A program made the position numbers and the translations under genes. From Corallochytrium limacisporum (Eukaryota > Opisthokonta), in contig PDIP01000077.1 of NCBI GenBank assembly GCA_002811645.1, forward strand, positions 22,226 to 86,225: a stretch of 64,000 nt of DNA, written 5' to 3'. Below the pieces are notes generated by a model. It was given only the letters and a program-made list of their open reading frames with translations, was not told the DNA's origin and ran no database searches. Below are positions 19,292 through 29,166 of this stretch, piece after piece (position 1 is the first letter of the stretch; every line of letters starts with the position of its first letter).

Positions 19292-22171
19292 ATGATGAAG
19301 ATGTTTGGCTGGACCTGGTACGCTCTCACCGTGTTCTCTCTGTTCTCAGCGGAAACTCCATATGGAGCGTCGCTGTTTGAAATAGATGTGGCGCCACAGC
19401 ACGTCGGGTATTTACAGTCTATTGTTTCGGTACCCAGCACTGGCAAGGAATGTCGTCGAGTTGACGAATCCTGCGGGCATGGCACAGGTAGGACTGCGCA
19501 CTGGGGCGTACATGAGTGGAGCCGCTGTACATATACTTGCGAAGGTGTCACACCTGCTGACGATTCCAATTGCATCGACGCCGAAATAGACCTTGAAGTT
19601 CGTACGATCAAGGCCTGTGGCCTGCTTCCTGGATCCGCGGTGTGTACAGAATTCATTCAGCACTTCACCACTGGTGTGGGCAGTTTCGGGAAGCAGGAAC
19701 CGGACCCTGTGTTTCACTCCGTCGGTGGAGGAAGGGAGGATGATCCGCACAAGGGTGAGGCCGACATGAACATCTTCCATCAGGAGGCCAGCGTGCACGT
19801 TGCTTTCCCCAATATTCCGTTGACTGAAGGTCAGCAGTTCTTAGAGTATCGGGCCCGGCACGTCATTCCGTACCTCGGTACGATAAACGTGTCAAAAAAG
19901 GATCTCCCTCGTGGTGGCCTGGACAGTGGTGGCTTTGTCATGCTCTTCGATGGCAGCAGCTACATTGCACAGGAGGACATCAGTGAAGCGAAAGAGAAGA
20001 ATAACTGCATTTCGCCTAGACAGGATTGGACCAGTATGCATAGTGGTTCAAGTGTGAACAGAGTTGCTACTGAAGACTTTGTAGGTTCCGATCCGTTACC
20101 GCCATTTCTGCAGAATCTAGCGCTGATGTACAAGCATGTTGAACCCTCTGCCTCGCCGTCCAAGCCTGTGACCATTTACTCATCCTCGTCACACTTCCTG
20201 GTGGCATCGCATGCCAACGTTGAGCGCCACCTGGAAGACGACGGCGTACCCATGCTCAAACTGGGACTCATGGGATCGGTAAAATCTGTGCCTGTTGGCT
20301 ATGACGTCAGTTTTATGGAATTCTCCTGGGACATGGGCATCCACGCTGCATTCCTGCAATGGGGTAGTGCTTTGCGCATGCGCTACAATCTGCCTATAGA
20401 GAGCACCAGACCAAGTCGTTTCACAGATTATCTCGGATACTACACCGACAATGGTGCGTGGTACTACTACCGTGGAGAGCCGACTGGCAAGCGACAGAAG
20501 GCCCTCAACCCCAACGGAACACGTTTCCCCGCTGATATGCCGTTGCTACTAAAGGCAGTGGCAAATGCCGCGGACAACGACGGTATTCCCTTCCGCCATG
20601 GCCAGATGGATTCGTGGTGGTATGAGCACGGTGAACATGATGGTGTGAAGGCCTGGGAACCAAACTCCCAGTATGTGCCGTCTGGTAAGCTGGACGCCTC
20701 GGATCTGCCCCATCAATGGTTTGGCTGGACCGCCCACAATCGCTGGTGGGACGAGGACACAACGTATGCAAAGGACAATGGTGGAGAATATGAAATTTAC
20801 ATTGAACATGTCAATAATGTCTCCATTCCTTTGGGCACCGATGATTTCTGGAATGACCTCATGCGGAAGGCTAAAGTTGAAAGAGAAATTGGCGTGTACG
20901 AGCAGGATTGGCTCGATGAGCAGATGAAACGTACAGAGCTCGTGAGGCAAGATGCTGAAGCTGGGGATCGATGGATGCGGTCCATGGGCAAAGGAGCCAT
21001 CGAGCAAGGCGTAGAGATCCAACTGTGCATGGTCTACCCTCGGCATGTCCTTAGCGCCGTATCCATGGCCAGTGCAAATGGACGAGGTGGCAGCGGACCA
21101 GTGACCCCGGTCGTTACTCACATCCGCGGCAGTGATGACTACCAGCCAGGCAACCAACAATGGCAAGGCCTCGGCCTGAGCTCGTATTTCATTTTTGCAG
21201 TCGGTGCAAAACCGTTTAAGGACACTCTGTGGTCCACTCCCGAGCAGCCTGGTAGTCCATACGGAACAGATGCCAAGGAGCCGCGGCCGGCACTGCAAGT
21301 TGCGGTGTCTGTTTTGACTAGCGGTCCGGTGGTGCCCGGTGATCGCATGGGGCACTGGGATGCCGCCCTGATCAACCGTGCATGCAACTCCTCCGGTCGT
21401 CTGCTGCGCGCTGGGCACCCAGCTCATGCGGATGAAACGCTGCTGGCACTGCAAGCCATGGGAATCCCTGGATGGTGGGACTATGTCGAATTGTGGGCGA
21501 CCGGCTCATACCTGGCGGGGTACCCAGACGGTCCCATCTTCATCACAGTATTTGCAGCGCTGCGCAGGCTGGACAACGATAAGGAAACTTGTATGAAAGA
21601 ACTCTTGGGCGATGAGGAATTCAACCCGCTGGAGTTCGCTCCGATGTACGCAAAACATTTGCTAAAGAGCCGCATCTCCACAGCTACGAAGACTGATGGC
21701 AACGCAATCGAGCGCACCGGAGTACAGCACCAGGGCCTTGGCGGTACAATTGAGTACGTCCTGGATACTGTACAATCCACGATTGCGAACGCCAGACCCC
21801 CGCCATCTGCAACACCGGTCACCGATTTTGACCTATATCATTGGTCGCCGGTCTTGCTAGGGGGCCGTATTGCTGTTCTAGGAGAGTACACAAAATGGAT
21901 GCCTCTGTCCCCGGATCGCATGACGCTGTCCATGGAAGATTTGGCCATGACTATTTCTTTCTTTGGGGGGCCTTCTGAAGATATTTCCTTGGCCTTTGCC
22001 TCCATTCCGGGCACAAAAGTTTGCTTCACGGGCATTGGAGGCGCGACCGTGACAAAGCAGATGCCTCATGTGGGCGTCAAGACCCATAATGACGACGTGC
22101 TTGATGTTTACGATGTGGCGGTGAAGCTTTCTATCAGTGGCGATGGTGGCCTACTCGTCACTGTGGCATAA
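19292..22171 (+). CDS. Large secreted glycoside-hydrolase-like protein
   Basis: A 959-aa protein with a hydrophobic N-terminus (about 4-20) that looks like a signal peptide, so probably secreted or lysosomal. The middle has aromatic and acidic motifs typical of a TIM-barrel glycosidase: YLGYYTDNGAWYYYRGEP, IPFRHGQMDSWWYEHG, WFGWTAHNRWW, VYEQDWLDEQM, QLCMVYPRHVLSAV and THIRGSDDYQPG. The order of strands ending in Asp resembles alpha-galactosidase-type barrels; DSWW and YEQDW are candidate catalytic or binding aspartates. I recall uncharacterised proteins with the same motifs in arthropods and amoebae, but cannot cite a family number. The N-terminal 300 residues contain paired cysteines and may be a beta-sandwich, as may the C-terminal 200. 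Two ATGs occur at the start (MMKMF). Substrate and activity are unknown. Confidence 0.7.
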   Translation: MMKMFGWTWYALTVFSLFSAETPYGASLFEIDVAPQHVGYLQSIVSVPSTGKECRRVDESCGHGTGRTAHWGVHEWSRCTYTCEGVTPADDSNCIDAEIDLEVRTIKACGLLPGSAVCTEFIQHFTTGVGSFGKQEPDPVFHSVGGGREDDPHKGEADMNIFHQEASVHVAFPNIPLTEGQQFLEYRARHVIPYLGTINVSKKDLPRGGLDSGGFVMLFDGSSYIAQEDISEAKEKNNCISPRQDWTSMHSGSSVNRVATEDFVGSDPLPPFLQNLALMYKHVEPSASPSKPVTIYSSSSHFLVASHANVERHLEDDGVPMLKLGLMGSVKSVPVGYDVSFMEFSWDMGIHAAFLQWGSALRMRYNLPIESTRPSRFTDYLGYYTDNGAWYYYRGEPTGKRQKALNPNGTRFPADMPLLLKAVANAADNDGIPFRHGQMDSWWYEHGEHDGVKAWEPNSQYVPSGKLDASDLPHQWFGWTAHNRWWDEDTTYAKDNGGEYEIYIEHVNNVSIPLGTDDFWNDLMRKAKVEREIGVYEQDWLDEQMKRTELVRQDAEAGDRWMRSMGKGAIEQGVEIQLCMVYPRHVLSAVSMASANGRGGSGPVTPVVTHIRGSDDYQPGNQQWQGLGLSSYFIFAVGAKPFKDTLWSTPEQPGSPYGTDAKEPRPALQVAVSVLTSGPVVPGDRMGHWDAALINRACNSSGRLLRAGHPAHADETLLALQAMGIPGWWDYVELWATGSYLAGYPDGPIFITVFAALRRLDNDKETCMKELLGDEEFNPLEFAPMYAKHLLKSRISTATKTDGNAIERTGVQHQGLGGTIEYVLDTVQSTIANARPPPSATPVTDFDLYHWSPVLLGGRIAVLGEYTKWMPLSPDRMTLSMEDLAMTISFFGGPSEDISLAFASIPGTKVCFTGIGGATVTKQMPHVGVKTHNDDVLDVYDVAVKLSISGDGGLLVTVA

Positions 22172-23310
22172 ACCTGTTCGACTGAATCCTAACATTCTGG
22201 TGTCATGCAATTGCTTTAAGTTAAAATGACGTTAGGTGGCAGGCCGGACTCCTGCCCTGCGCACTCTTGAGCTCTACGATGGCCGCAGCCCCGCAGTACA
22301 CTCTCTCCCCCTCCCGGATATCACACGATGCTCGGGTAGTGTTTGGACCCTTGTCCCGGAAAAGGGGAAGACCCGGAGGGGGGAGAGGGGGAAACACTGT
22401 CGATCGCCAGCGGTGTGTGTGCCCGCCCCTTTCCCGGCACACGCCGTTTTCTATTTTTTTTTCGTTTGTGGTTCTCCTGCCCCCNNNNNNNNNNNNNNNN
22501 NNNNNNNNNNNNNNNNNNNNNNNNNNNNNNNNNNNNNNNNNNNNNNNNNNNNNNNNNNNNNNNNNNNNNNNNNNNNNNNNNNNNNNNNNNNNNNNNNNNN
22601 NNNNNNNNNNNNNNNNNNNNNNNNNNNNNNNNNNNNNNNNNNNNNNNNNNNNNNNNNNNNNNNNNNNNNNNNNNNNNNNNNNNNNNNNNNNNNNCCGGGG
22701 GCGGGGTCGGTGGGGTGAGGGCAAATTGCTACCGACGCCCCAAGGTGCGCACCGATTTCTACGCAGGATCCTCTCCCCAAATGCCATCGCTGCCGAGTGA
22801 CTTTGGCCCCTCACCACCTCCCCCTCCCCCACTCCAGGGCCGTAGTGGGACTTCAAGGAGTTTTCTTTTTTTTTTTTTCGTCTCCGAGTCCCGCTTGTTG
22901 CCAAGGAAAGTGGGCGAGCGATAAATTGCAGCGCAGTGTTTTCCTGCGTGTGTCCGGGTGTGCTCAGAGTGTGGGTGGGGCCGAGGGTACACTGGGCACT
23001 GCGTACGGACGGACCCTTCACCGGCACGGGAAAAGTAGAATGGGAGAAGGCATGAAGGCAATGTACAGGTTTATTGGTTGATTGTTTGAGATGTTTCCTA
23101 CTCTGTTTTTCCCATATTAGCATGTTTGCTTTGAATGCAAGGGTTTTCATCGATGGATTGATGAGGCTCCACATTGTGATTTCGTCGCGTCAGCGTGCCA
23201 AACCGTGAATCTCCTCGAATAGGTACTTTGTAGTCTATGTATACCGTATTGTGTACAACAGCGCCGACTATACACTTTTTTGGACCACGTCGTTGGGAAA
23301 TTGAAACAAG
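22172..23310. other. Intergenic region with assembly gap
   Basis: 1.1 kb between the glycosidase-like gene and the F-box gene, both on the + strand. About 310 bp after the first gene there is a run of Ns, flanked by CCCC on the left and CCGGGGGCGGGG on the right. Open frames that cross the gap are artefacts of the Ns. A poly-T run occurs at about 22861-22880. Confidence 0.7.
22485..22694. other. Run of 210 Ns (assembly gap)
   Basis: Unknown bases; true length uncertain. The flanking C and G homopolymers suggest a GC-rich tract that could not be sequenced. Confidence 0.99.
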
Positions 23311-25026
23311 ATGACGGACCTCGTGCGAAAACTGGTGAGATCTGTGGGGATCGCGCCGGAGCAGACCAAGCCGGCACCTCCTCCTACCTTTGATGATATG
23401 CCGGACAACATCTTGAAACAAATATTCAGACACATTAAAGACGTTCAAGATTTGACAGCTTGTGCTCATACATGTCAAAAATTTCGAAAGATCTTGACCC
23501 ATCACCTTCTGTGGAGCCAGACCATCCACGACAGACACTTGATAATTTGGCAGGGAGATAAGTCCTGCTGTCCAAAGTCGGATCACCTGGAAACAGGCTC
23601 ACCCTATGCGCGGTTCATGAGGCTAAGTCGCCATCGCCATGCTGCACTTAGCAAGCAGTTCACAATTGACCAGATGAACCTGGATCTTGCAGGTGCACGG
23701 GTTTTAGCCTACTTGAAGCAGGCCAAATACTTGATTGGTGTGAAGGACGAAGCGCTGAGTCTTCTAAAGATTGGTGAGACTACTGAATGGGAACATATTC
23801 CTACCCCACACCATATCCACTTCGACACCACAGATGTAAATTTGGTCGTTTGTAGCGGTGGTCTGGTGTTGACGTCCTGGGACGGTAGCTTCAAATTGTT
23901 GTGCCTGCCTTTCCCGCAACCGCTCTCCAACATGACCGATGCTCAGCTTGAGAATTGTCTGGTTAATCAGTCGGAGTATGCTGAGGGGTGGAAGGAAGTT
24001 GAGCTCCCCAGTGATCCTCGTCTAGAGGCCTGGAGCAAAAAGCGACTAGCAACAGGGGACCACAACGTGATTCGGGTCGTACCAAGCGTAGACAATTTGC
24101 GTCAGCCTGTGGTCGGGTACTGTGATCTGGCTATTGACGACCACCCCTACATGATTTTCGTCCGCGTCAAGATGAACACTGGTCAGGGATTTGTTAGGTT
24201 GGTCAAATCTCATGCGGGTGGCACTCCCACTCGCAGTCTGAGCTTTAATGAATATGTCTGCCTCATCTCACGTGAGCACGCTTTGACTAAAGAGCGCAGC
24301 ACAACCCTGGCTTTCTGGCAGGATAACCACTTCCCAACCGGCGGGCTAACCGAACCTGTGGAGATCAAAGATGTCTGGATGGCGGATCTCGTGCCACAGA
24401 CAGCAACACCTCCTGGCATAGATCATGTCAACGGATCTGACGCTATGGACCGTGGTGCTGTGGTCATGGCGACATTGAAGGTACCTGACTTTCCGGACCA
24501 CGAGCGTCGGTCAACACTGACAATCAGGCCAGACGGGTCGTATATTGAGTCAGCACCTGGAGATATCCGTGCCGAACGCAAATTGATTTGGGACAGTATG
24601 TGTACCCAACTGGTATGGTATGGAGATGTGTGTGCCTATTATCGTGATGCCTCGAGTACCCGTATGAGTCTGGCGCGTAGTGCTTCCAATGACAGTGCCA
24701 AGGAACTTGTAACTGTGGGCCGATTGCATATGGTGGAGAACGATCCGAGCCCGGTCTGTGTGTTCAAGACGACCTCCCGGCCTGGTTTGCCGGCGTACGG
24801 TAGTAAGTACATAGCCTTCTGGGCTGCGTGCGGCCTGACCTTCCTTAACTTCGGTAAAGACGACGGCCCGTCCCCACTGTACCGCATCTGGTATAGGAAC
24901 GAATGGGATGCACCGGAAGAAGAACCTCCTTCAGAACCCGTGAACCGCAGGAGGAAACAGAACACTCCTGTCCGGGACTCTGGAGAGCCAGAAAAGAAGA
25001 CAAATCCCCTGAGATCCAACGCTTAG
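23311..25026 (+). CDS. F-box protein
   Basis: A 571-aa protein with an N-terminal F-box at about 27-70: FDDMPDNILKQIFRHI, then DLTACAHTCQKFRKIL and LLWSQTI. F-box proteins join Skp1 and present substrates to SCF ubiquitin ligases. The remaining 500 residues contain short beta-rich segments with repeated W/Y and Gly (for example GGLVLTSWDGSFKLLCLPF, YIAFWAACGLTFLNFG). These could form a propeller, but I see no clear WD40 or Kelch signature. The C-terminal 40 residues are charged and proline-rich. The start ATG at 23311 has A at -3. The substrate is unknown. The gene is convergent with the small membrane protein gene, 89 bp apart. Confidence 0.8.
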   Translation: MTDLVRKLVRSVGIAPEQTKPAPPPTFDDMPDNILKQIFRHIKDVQDLTACAHTCQKFRKILTHHLLWSQTIHDRHLIIWQGDKSCCPKSDHLETGSPYARFMRLSRHRHAALSKQFTIDQMNLDLAGARVLAYLKQAKYLIGVKDEALSLLKIGETTEWEHIPTPHHIHFDTTDVNLVVCSGGLVLTSWDGSFKLLCLPFPQPLSNMTDAQLENCLVNQSEYAEGWKEVELPSDPRLEAWSKKRLATGDHNVIRVVPSVDNLRQPVVGYCDLAIDDHPYMIFVRVKMNTGQGFVRLVKSHAGGTPTRSLSFNEYVCLISREHALTKERSTTLAFWQDNHFPTGGLTEPVEIKDVWMADLVPQTATPPGIDHVNGSDAMDRGAVVMATLKVPDFPDHERRSTLTIRPDGSYIESAPGDIRAERKLIWDSMCTQLVWYGDVCAYYRDASSTRMSLARSASNDSAKELVTVGRLHMVENDPSPVCVFKTTSRPGLPAYGSKYIAFWAACGLTFLNFGKDDGPSPLYRIWYRNEWDAPEEEPPSEPVNRRRKQNTPVRDSGEPEKKTNPLRSNA

Positions 25027-25115
25027 ATGATTTATACAGTTATGCAGATCTTCTTTAATTGTAATTTGTTTGATGTGATCAAAATAGATTTGTCCTTGGG
25101 TGGCCGAGCGCACAT

Positions 25116-25418
25116 CTAATTTTCTTCTTTCGATGCCTGCTTGAGAAGGAATTTGTTAAATGTACCCCTCTGGTAATGCGTATATGCTAGTCCAGCAAGA
25201 AAGAGAGCTGCAATCCCACCATATCCGAAGTATACGTAAGAAGTGTATCGTCGAGAACTAGAGTCATTCACCTCCTTTAAGACTTTGTTCGCATGATAGA
25301 CACAGTTGAAGGATGCCCGACCGACTAGATGGTTGTAATTGATATCCCCCTGTACTTGAGGTTTCTGCGGCAGATATCCTCTCTTCAAGTCCTGGATGTC
25401 GAAGAACCCACCTCCCAT
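25116..25418 (-). CDS. Small single-pass membrane protein, unrecognised
   Basis: A predicted 100-aa protein that I do not recognise. The chosen ATG at 25418 gives MGGGFFDIQDLKRGYL. The same frame is open further upstream to about 25556, but that part looks like 5' leader. The soluble N-terminal 58 residues are followed by one hydrophobic segment (about 61-82: YVYFGYGGIAALFLAGLAYT) and a short basic tail (QRGTFNKFLLKQASKEEN). A single TM near the C-terminus with flanking positive charges fits a tail-anchored or inner-mitochondrial membrane protein. The position, tightly convergent with the F-box gene (89 bp) and divergent from UVRAG, is normal for a gene in this genome. Coding status is inferred from the TM, the start context and the spacing. 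Confidence 0.5.
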   Translation of the reverse strand: MGGGFFDIQDLKRGYLPQKPQVQGDINYNHLVGRASFNCVYHANKVLKEVNDSSSRRYTSYVYFGYGGIAALFLAGLAYTHYQRGTFNKFLLKQASKEEN

Positions 25419-26210
25419 TGTAGTACTGGTGGCTTCCCTGATGGCTCCGTTAGAAGTTCTGTCACCGCTTGTCAGGTACCCATCGGTGACAATTCTGCAG
25501 CTGATAACCGAACAAAATTTGGTTGAATACCTTAGGATAAGACTGTACCATTCCATTATACAGAGTACTAGTACACAGAAAGCTGAAAACTCTGGAAAGG
25601 TGCATAAAGACCCGAGAACGACCTTTCATCGGGTCATGGACCCGTCGTGCACTCTTTCTCTCGAGACCTGTGCAAGGGAAAGGGAGCCCACACTCGTTCG
25701 CCCTGCGCAGTCTACCCTGGTGTATTATCCGTCCGAAGCGGCTCCGGCTGACCCGCCTTCGCTTCTGACCAGGCACTCACCAACGGGCTCGCGCGGCTTA
25801 CCGGGCCATCGGCCAGCAGTGTGTTTGACCCCGGGAGTGCGCCAGCCCACTCCCGTACGGGCAGCGCTTGGCTGTTTTCCCTCCCTTCCTAAGGGCCGGT
25901 CCCTTGGGAGGGGACACAGAGAACGGGACGAGGTCCGACTGGTTGGGAAGTTTTTGAGGCATTGGTTACCGAAGACTCTGACCAGTGGGCTCTTGTGCTC
26001 TGTAATGCCAGTTTTTGCACATTCTTGGTATTTCAGGAATATAAGTGTACTTGACAAGTCTTGTGGATCAATTCATAGTCACAACTGAGCGGGGACAAGT
26101 TATTGGACAATGACGTGAAATATACAAGCATGGGGCTACGGAAGCCTCCGGAACCAAACTGTTAGATATCTATGCCTTGTATGGTGGCCTGAGAAGCCGG
26201 AAAGAATAGA
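25419..26210. other. Divergent intergenic region, small membrane protein / UVRAG
   Basis: 792 bp with no recognised coding sequence; it presumably contains both promoters and the 5' leader of the small protein. Confidence 0.5.
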
Positions 26211-28655
26211 ATGGTATCAGAACATACATCACCTGTCGGTGAGCCTGTGGAATATCGGGCATGCCGACAGTGGAGAGATATCATTGGAATATCTTGTCGA
26301 AATGTGCAGATTCCTCAGAGTGTTTCCACAAAGGGAGTAACACATATATACTGTGAAGTGTGGAAGGATTCAAGGGATCCAAATCGGTCGCTCTCCGAGG
26401 GAGATCTTTACAGTTCTTCAAAAGATGCAGAAATTGTGTACCGATCCGAACCTCTTACGTCAACAGAAAATCCTTCCTGGTTACCGTTCCCGGCTGCACT
26501 CACACAACAGGCACCGCCCTTGACGCGCTTATCTGCCTCGTCCACGCGAGGTGGTGGAATACCACGGGACAGTTCGCTATCTACCGTTCGGCGGAACCTT
26601 GCGTGGCCCAGCGATGCTGACGAAGTTATCATCAAGTTTGCTGTCACTAACGACTTTGAGGCAGCCCAAACGGCATCATCTCTGCACCGGTTTCGCATGG
26701 GCAACTCTAGGGCTAACGCCCTGCCTTTCAAAGTGGACAATAGTGTGCTCATCATGGAATTAACATTGCAGTTGGACGCTTTGTGTGTACTGGGTAGTGA
26801 TCTCGCGAAGTTCAATCCGTTTCTCAAACCAAACTGTATTCTCCTGCGTACCAACAATCGAACACCAGTTGGTGGCATTTTGGACTACGGAACAGCAGAG
26901 CGTAACATGGCAGACGACGCTTCAGTGACATATCTATGTCCTCCAACAATGCTTAGGAAGGGTAAATGTCTTTGTGGGATGGATGAAATGGTCATGGACG
27001 GGTCAGATCTGTTATCATTGGTACAGAGCCCACAACCGTTGCTCAGCGGAGGCCTGGTGCCCATGACTGCAATGACTGAGGATGATGCGGAGTCTTCGCT
27101 TGGAGAATGGTCCCAGCCTAACACACCTCTGGGACCGAGGAACGAGAACGAACCACCCCAATTTCCGTCTCCACAGGAGGGCGGAGCACCACCGACTAAT
27201 GGTCACTCCAGAGATGTGCCACCAGCAATGGGTGAAGACCGAACGGTCGGCGCATACGAAGAATTTGGACTCAGAAATACCACATCCGCCGACAGTGCTG
27301 AAAGCAAGGCACACCAACGTCAAATTCTCCATCAAAAACAGCTTGGCGATGACCTGTTTGTAACAGATCTACCTTCACACCCGACAGTGAATCTGCGCCA
27401 ACCGTCACCCATCCCGGACAGCCACGGTTCTGCACAAGAGCGCCGTCATAACCGTGGCAGGGCTGCTACAATGACCTCTGAAAGTGCGGGGTATACGAGC
27501 GCAGCAGTACAGGACCTTGAGGCCCAGCGACAACAGCGTGCTGCAGAGTTAGAAGCCGCAAAGATTCCAGCGGCTGGACCCCGCGAACTAAAGACGCTAC
27601 TGCAGCTGCAAGCCGTTTATGACGCGAGCCGAGACTACACAGAGAGCGTTGAGCATGCAATAGAGGGCATGTCCCTGTCCGTCGCTGCACAGCACCGCGG
27701 GGCCACAGATCGGGGACTGCTTCAGAATGCAATTACCCGCCTACAGGTGGCCTGCGAGCAACGTAGACTGCACATTGCGTGCATGAAACTGCTTTTGGAA
27801 GAGAGAAGCAAGGATATTCAGCATCGTCGCGAACTGTTGCACTATCGGAAGACTACATTGCAACGCATCGGTCGGGAGATTGCCACATACGCGAAGCGAG
27901 GGGATGCGCAGACCACGCGACTGCGGGAAGTTTCGACTCTACGTAATGCACGTCGAAATGAAATGCTTGGGATACTAACGGGCATTCTACCGGTTCTGGG
28001 TACCGGAAACAACGGTGTCACTGACATGAGCGGTGGGGTCCTCAACGCGTCTGGGGATGTTGTGGATCACAGCACTTTCACGGTGGCTGGTCTGCCGATT
28101 TCTTTGGAAATGTCGGAAGGGGACAAGCAAGAAGTTATCGCCGGTCTGGCCGCGTTGCATCTGTTGGTGAGCAAGACTTTTGGCATCCTGAGTATTCCAC
28201 CCCGGTATCCGCTTGTGCACATTGCATCTATTGTGGACGATGGGGATCCCAGTGGGCGACCCAACGACGGAGACGATGGCGAGGAAGGGTCTAGGTCCAA
28301 AACGGGACACGAAGTGGGCCCTGCCGGCGATTTAGTGACATCAGATGGCAGTCCAGTCTTCCCATTGAACCGCACAATGAGTTCCAACCGCGAGACGTAT
28401 CAAAGAGCCCTGAAATATCTGAGTCGGGACATCGGACAACTCTACGAAACCATTTTCGACAAAGACGTGCCTACATCGAGCATGCTGAGCAAAATGTTGC
28501 GCGTATACCAAGTCGAAGCGTTGATGACACAGGGAAATGCGGCTAGCGATCTCCGTGTATTGCTTGAAATGGAACCCGACTCGATTGACTTGGCGTACTT
28601 TGCTGACAAGGCGGATGAAAAGCCGGAGCAAAAGAATCCTGAAGTCATCGAGTGA
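26211..28655 (+). CDS. UVRAG/Vps38-like subunit of the class III PI3-kinase complex
   Basis: An 814-aa homologue of UVRAG (yeast Vps38), which with Vps34, Vps15 and Beclin-1 makes PI3P for endosome and autophagosome maturation. The N-terminus resembles the UVRAG C2 region: CRQWRDIIGISCRNVQIPQ, then YCEVWKDS, and a later LILRTNNRTPVGGI-like strand (LLRTNNRTPVGGILDYG). A disordered Ser/Pro-rich stretch (about 290-430) is inserted. A coiled coil follows (about 440-590: AQRQQRAAELEAAK, LLLEERSKDIQHRRELLHY). The C-terminal BARA-like domain contains the family's best signature, LSIPPRYPLVHIAS. It also has a later VFPLN followed by YQRALKYLSRDIGQLY, as in UVRAG. It is longer than human UVRAG (699 aa) because of the insertion. 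ATG14 is the alternative; the C2 start and the late PLN/QLY segment favour UVRAG. Confidence 0.8.
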   Translation: MVSEHTSPVGEPVEYRACRQWRDIIGISCRNVQIPQSVSTKGVTHIYCEVWKDSRDPNRSLSEGDLYSSSKDAEIVYRSEPLTSTENPSWLPFPAALTQQAPPLTRLSASSTRGGGIPRDSSLSTVRRNLAWPSDADEVIIKFAVTNDFEAAQTASSLHRFRMGNSRANALPFKVDNSVLIMELTLQLDALCVLGSDLAKFNPFLKPNCILLRTNNRTPVGGILDYGTAERNMADDASVTYLCPPTMLRKGKCLCGMDEMVMDGSDLLSLVQSPQPLLSGGLVPMTAMTEDDAESSLGEWSQPNTPLGPRNENEPPQFPSPQEGGAPPTNGHSRDVPPAMGEDRTVGAYEEFGLRNTTSADSAESKAHQRQILHQKQLGDDLFVTDLPSHPTVNLRQPSPIPDSHGSAQERRHNRGRAATMTSESAGYTSAAVQDLEAQRQQRAAELEAAKIPAAGPRELKTLLQLQAVYDASRDYTESVEHAIEGMSLSVAAQHRGATDRGLLQNAITRLQVACEQRRLHIACMKLLLEERSKDIQHRRELLHYRKTTLQRIGREIATYAKRGDAQTTRLREVSTLRNARRNEMLGILTGILPVLGTGNNGVTDMSGGVLNASGDVVDHSTFTVAGLPISLEMSEGDKQEVIAGLAALHLLVSKTFGILSIPPRYPLVHIASIVDDGDPSGRPNDGDDGEEGSRSKTGHEVGPAGDLVTSDGSPVFPLNRTMSSNRETYQRALKYLSRDIGQLYETIFDKDVPTSSMLSKMLRVYQVEALMTQGNAASDLRVLLEMEPDSIDLAYFADKADEKPEQKNPEVIE

Positions 28656-28693
28656 TAAATACTGAATGCTTTGTTTGTTATTCTCGAGGAGGT

Positions 28694-29014
28694 CATCTGT
28701 TTCAAGGACTGCTCAATGGCAAGTTCCTTCGATGTGCCACCAGATATGGCGCTCAATTGATCAAACAGCCACTCAATAATGACACCAAGGGTAAACTCAG
28801 AACTGTTTGGATCAAATCTGCATTGGACGGTCTCCTGAACTTGGTTCCAGTGTCGTTCTCGCAAGGCAGGAGTCTTGAGGTTGCTTATGACGGACATGGT
28901 CACCTTAAGCTGCCCTACCTGCTTCTTCAGTGCCCCAAGAATGTTCAGATCAGGACTCTTCCTATATGTCTTCGCAACTTTTGAATAGAAAAGCGCGCTC
29001 TCCGTCTCCAGAGT
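28694..29014 (-). pseudogene. Orphan dynein heavy-chain linker fragment
   Basis: About 107 codons on the minus strand read as part of a dynein heavy-chain linker domain: KVAKTYRKSPDLNILGALKK, VISNLKTPALRERHW, CRFDPNSSEFTLG and SKELAIEQSLKQM. The spacing and the TPALRERHW and FTLG signatures are those of axonemal or cytoplasmic dynein heavy chains. The frame has no stop or frameshift inside. The match ends abruptly after KQM; on the 5' side a TAG lies a few codons upstream. A full heavy chain has over 4000 residues, and no other part is present nearby. The segment sits between the 3' ends of DMC1 (same strand, about 150 bp upstream) and UVRAG. The simplest reading is a recently inserted gene fragment; an exon used in trans is less likely, because no GT donor follows KQM. 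Confidence 0.72.
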
Positions 29015-29166
29015 CTGCGTGTTCACATTATTGTACTAACCATGAAGACTGGGTGCGTAGAACAATATCCACTGATGAATGACAATGAATAGAAAGAATT
29101 GGCTTTATTGTTGTCCTGCTTACCCATTCAAGGACGGTTTTGTTGCCGATTCGCTGTGCGGGTCCT

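Noticed and set aside
20549-21454. 301-codon minus-strand frame inside the glycosidase-like gene
   Set aside because: It overlaps a well-supported + strand gene completely and has no recognisable motif.
22221-23174. Open frames crossing the N gap
   Set aside because: Ns hide stop codons; the real sequence on both sides shows no domain.
25093-25130. tRNA A-box-like GGTGGCCGAGCGCAC between two gene ends
   Set aside because: No B box at the right distance and no pairing acceptor stem.
29028-29166. Possible upstream exon of the dynein fragment ending at a GTAAGC donor
   Set aside because: A phase-0 splice to the fragment could be drawn, but only about 40 bases separate the DMC1 stop from the donor, so there is no room for dynein sequence upstream.
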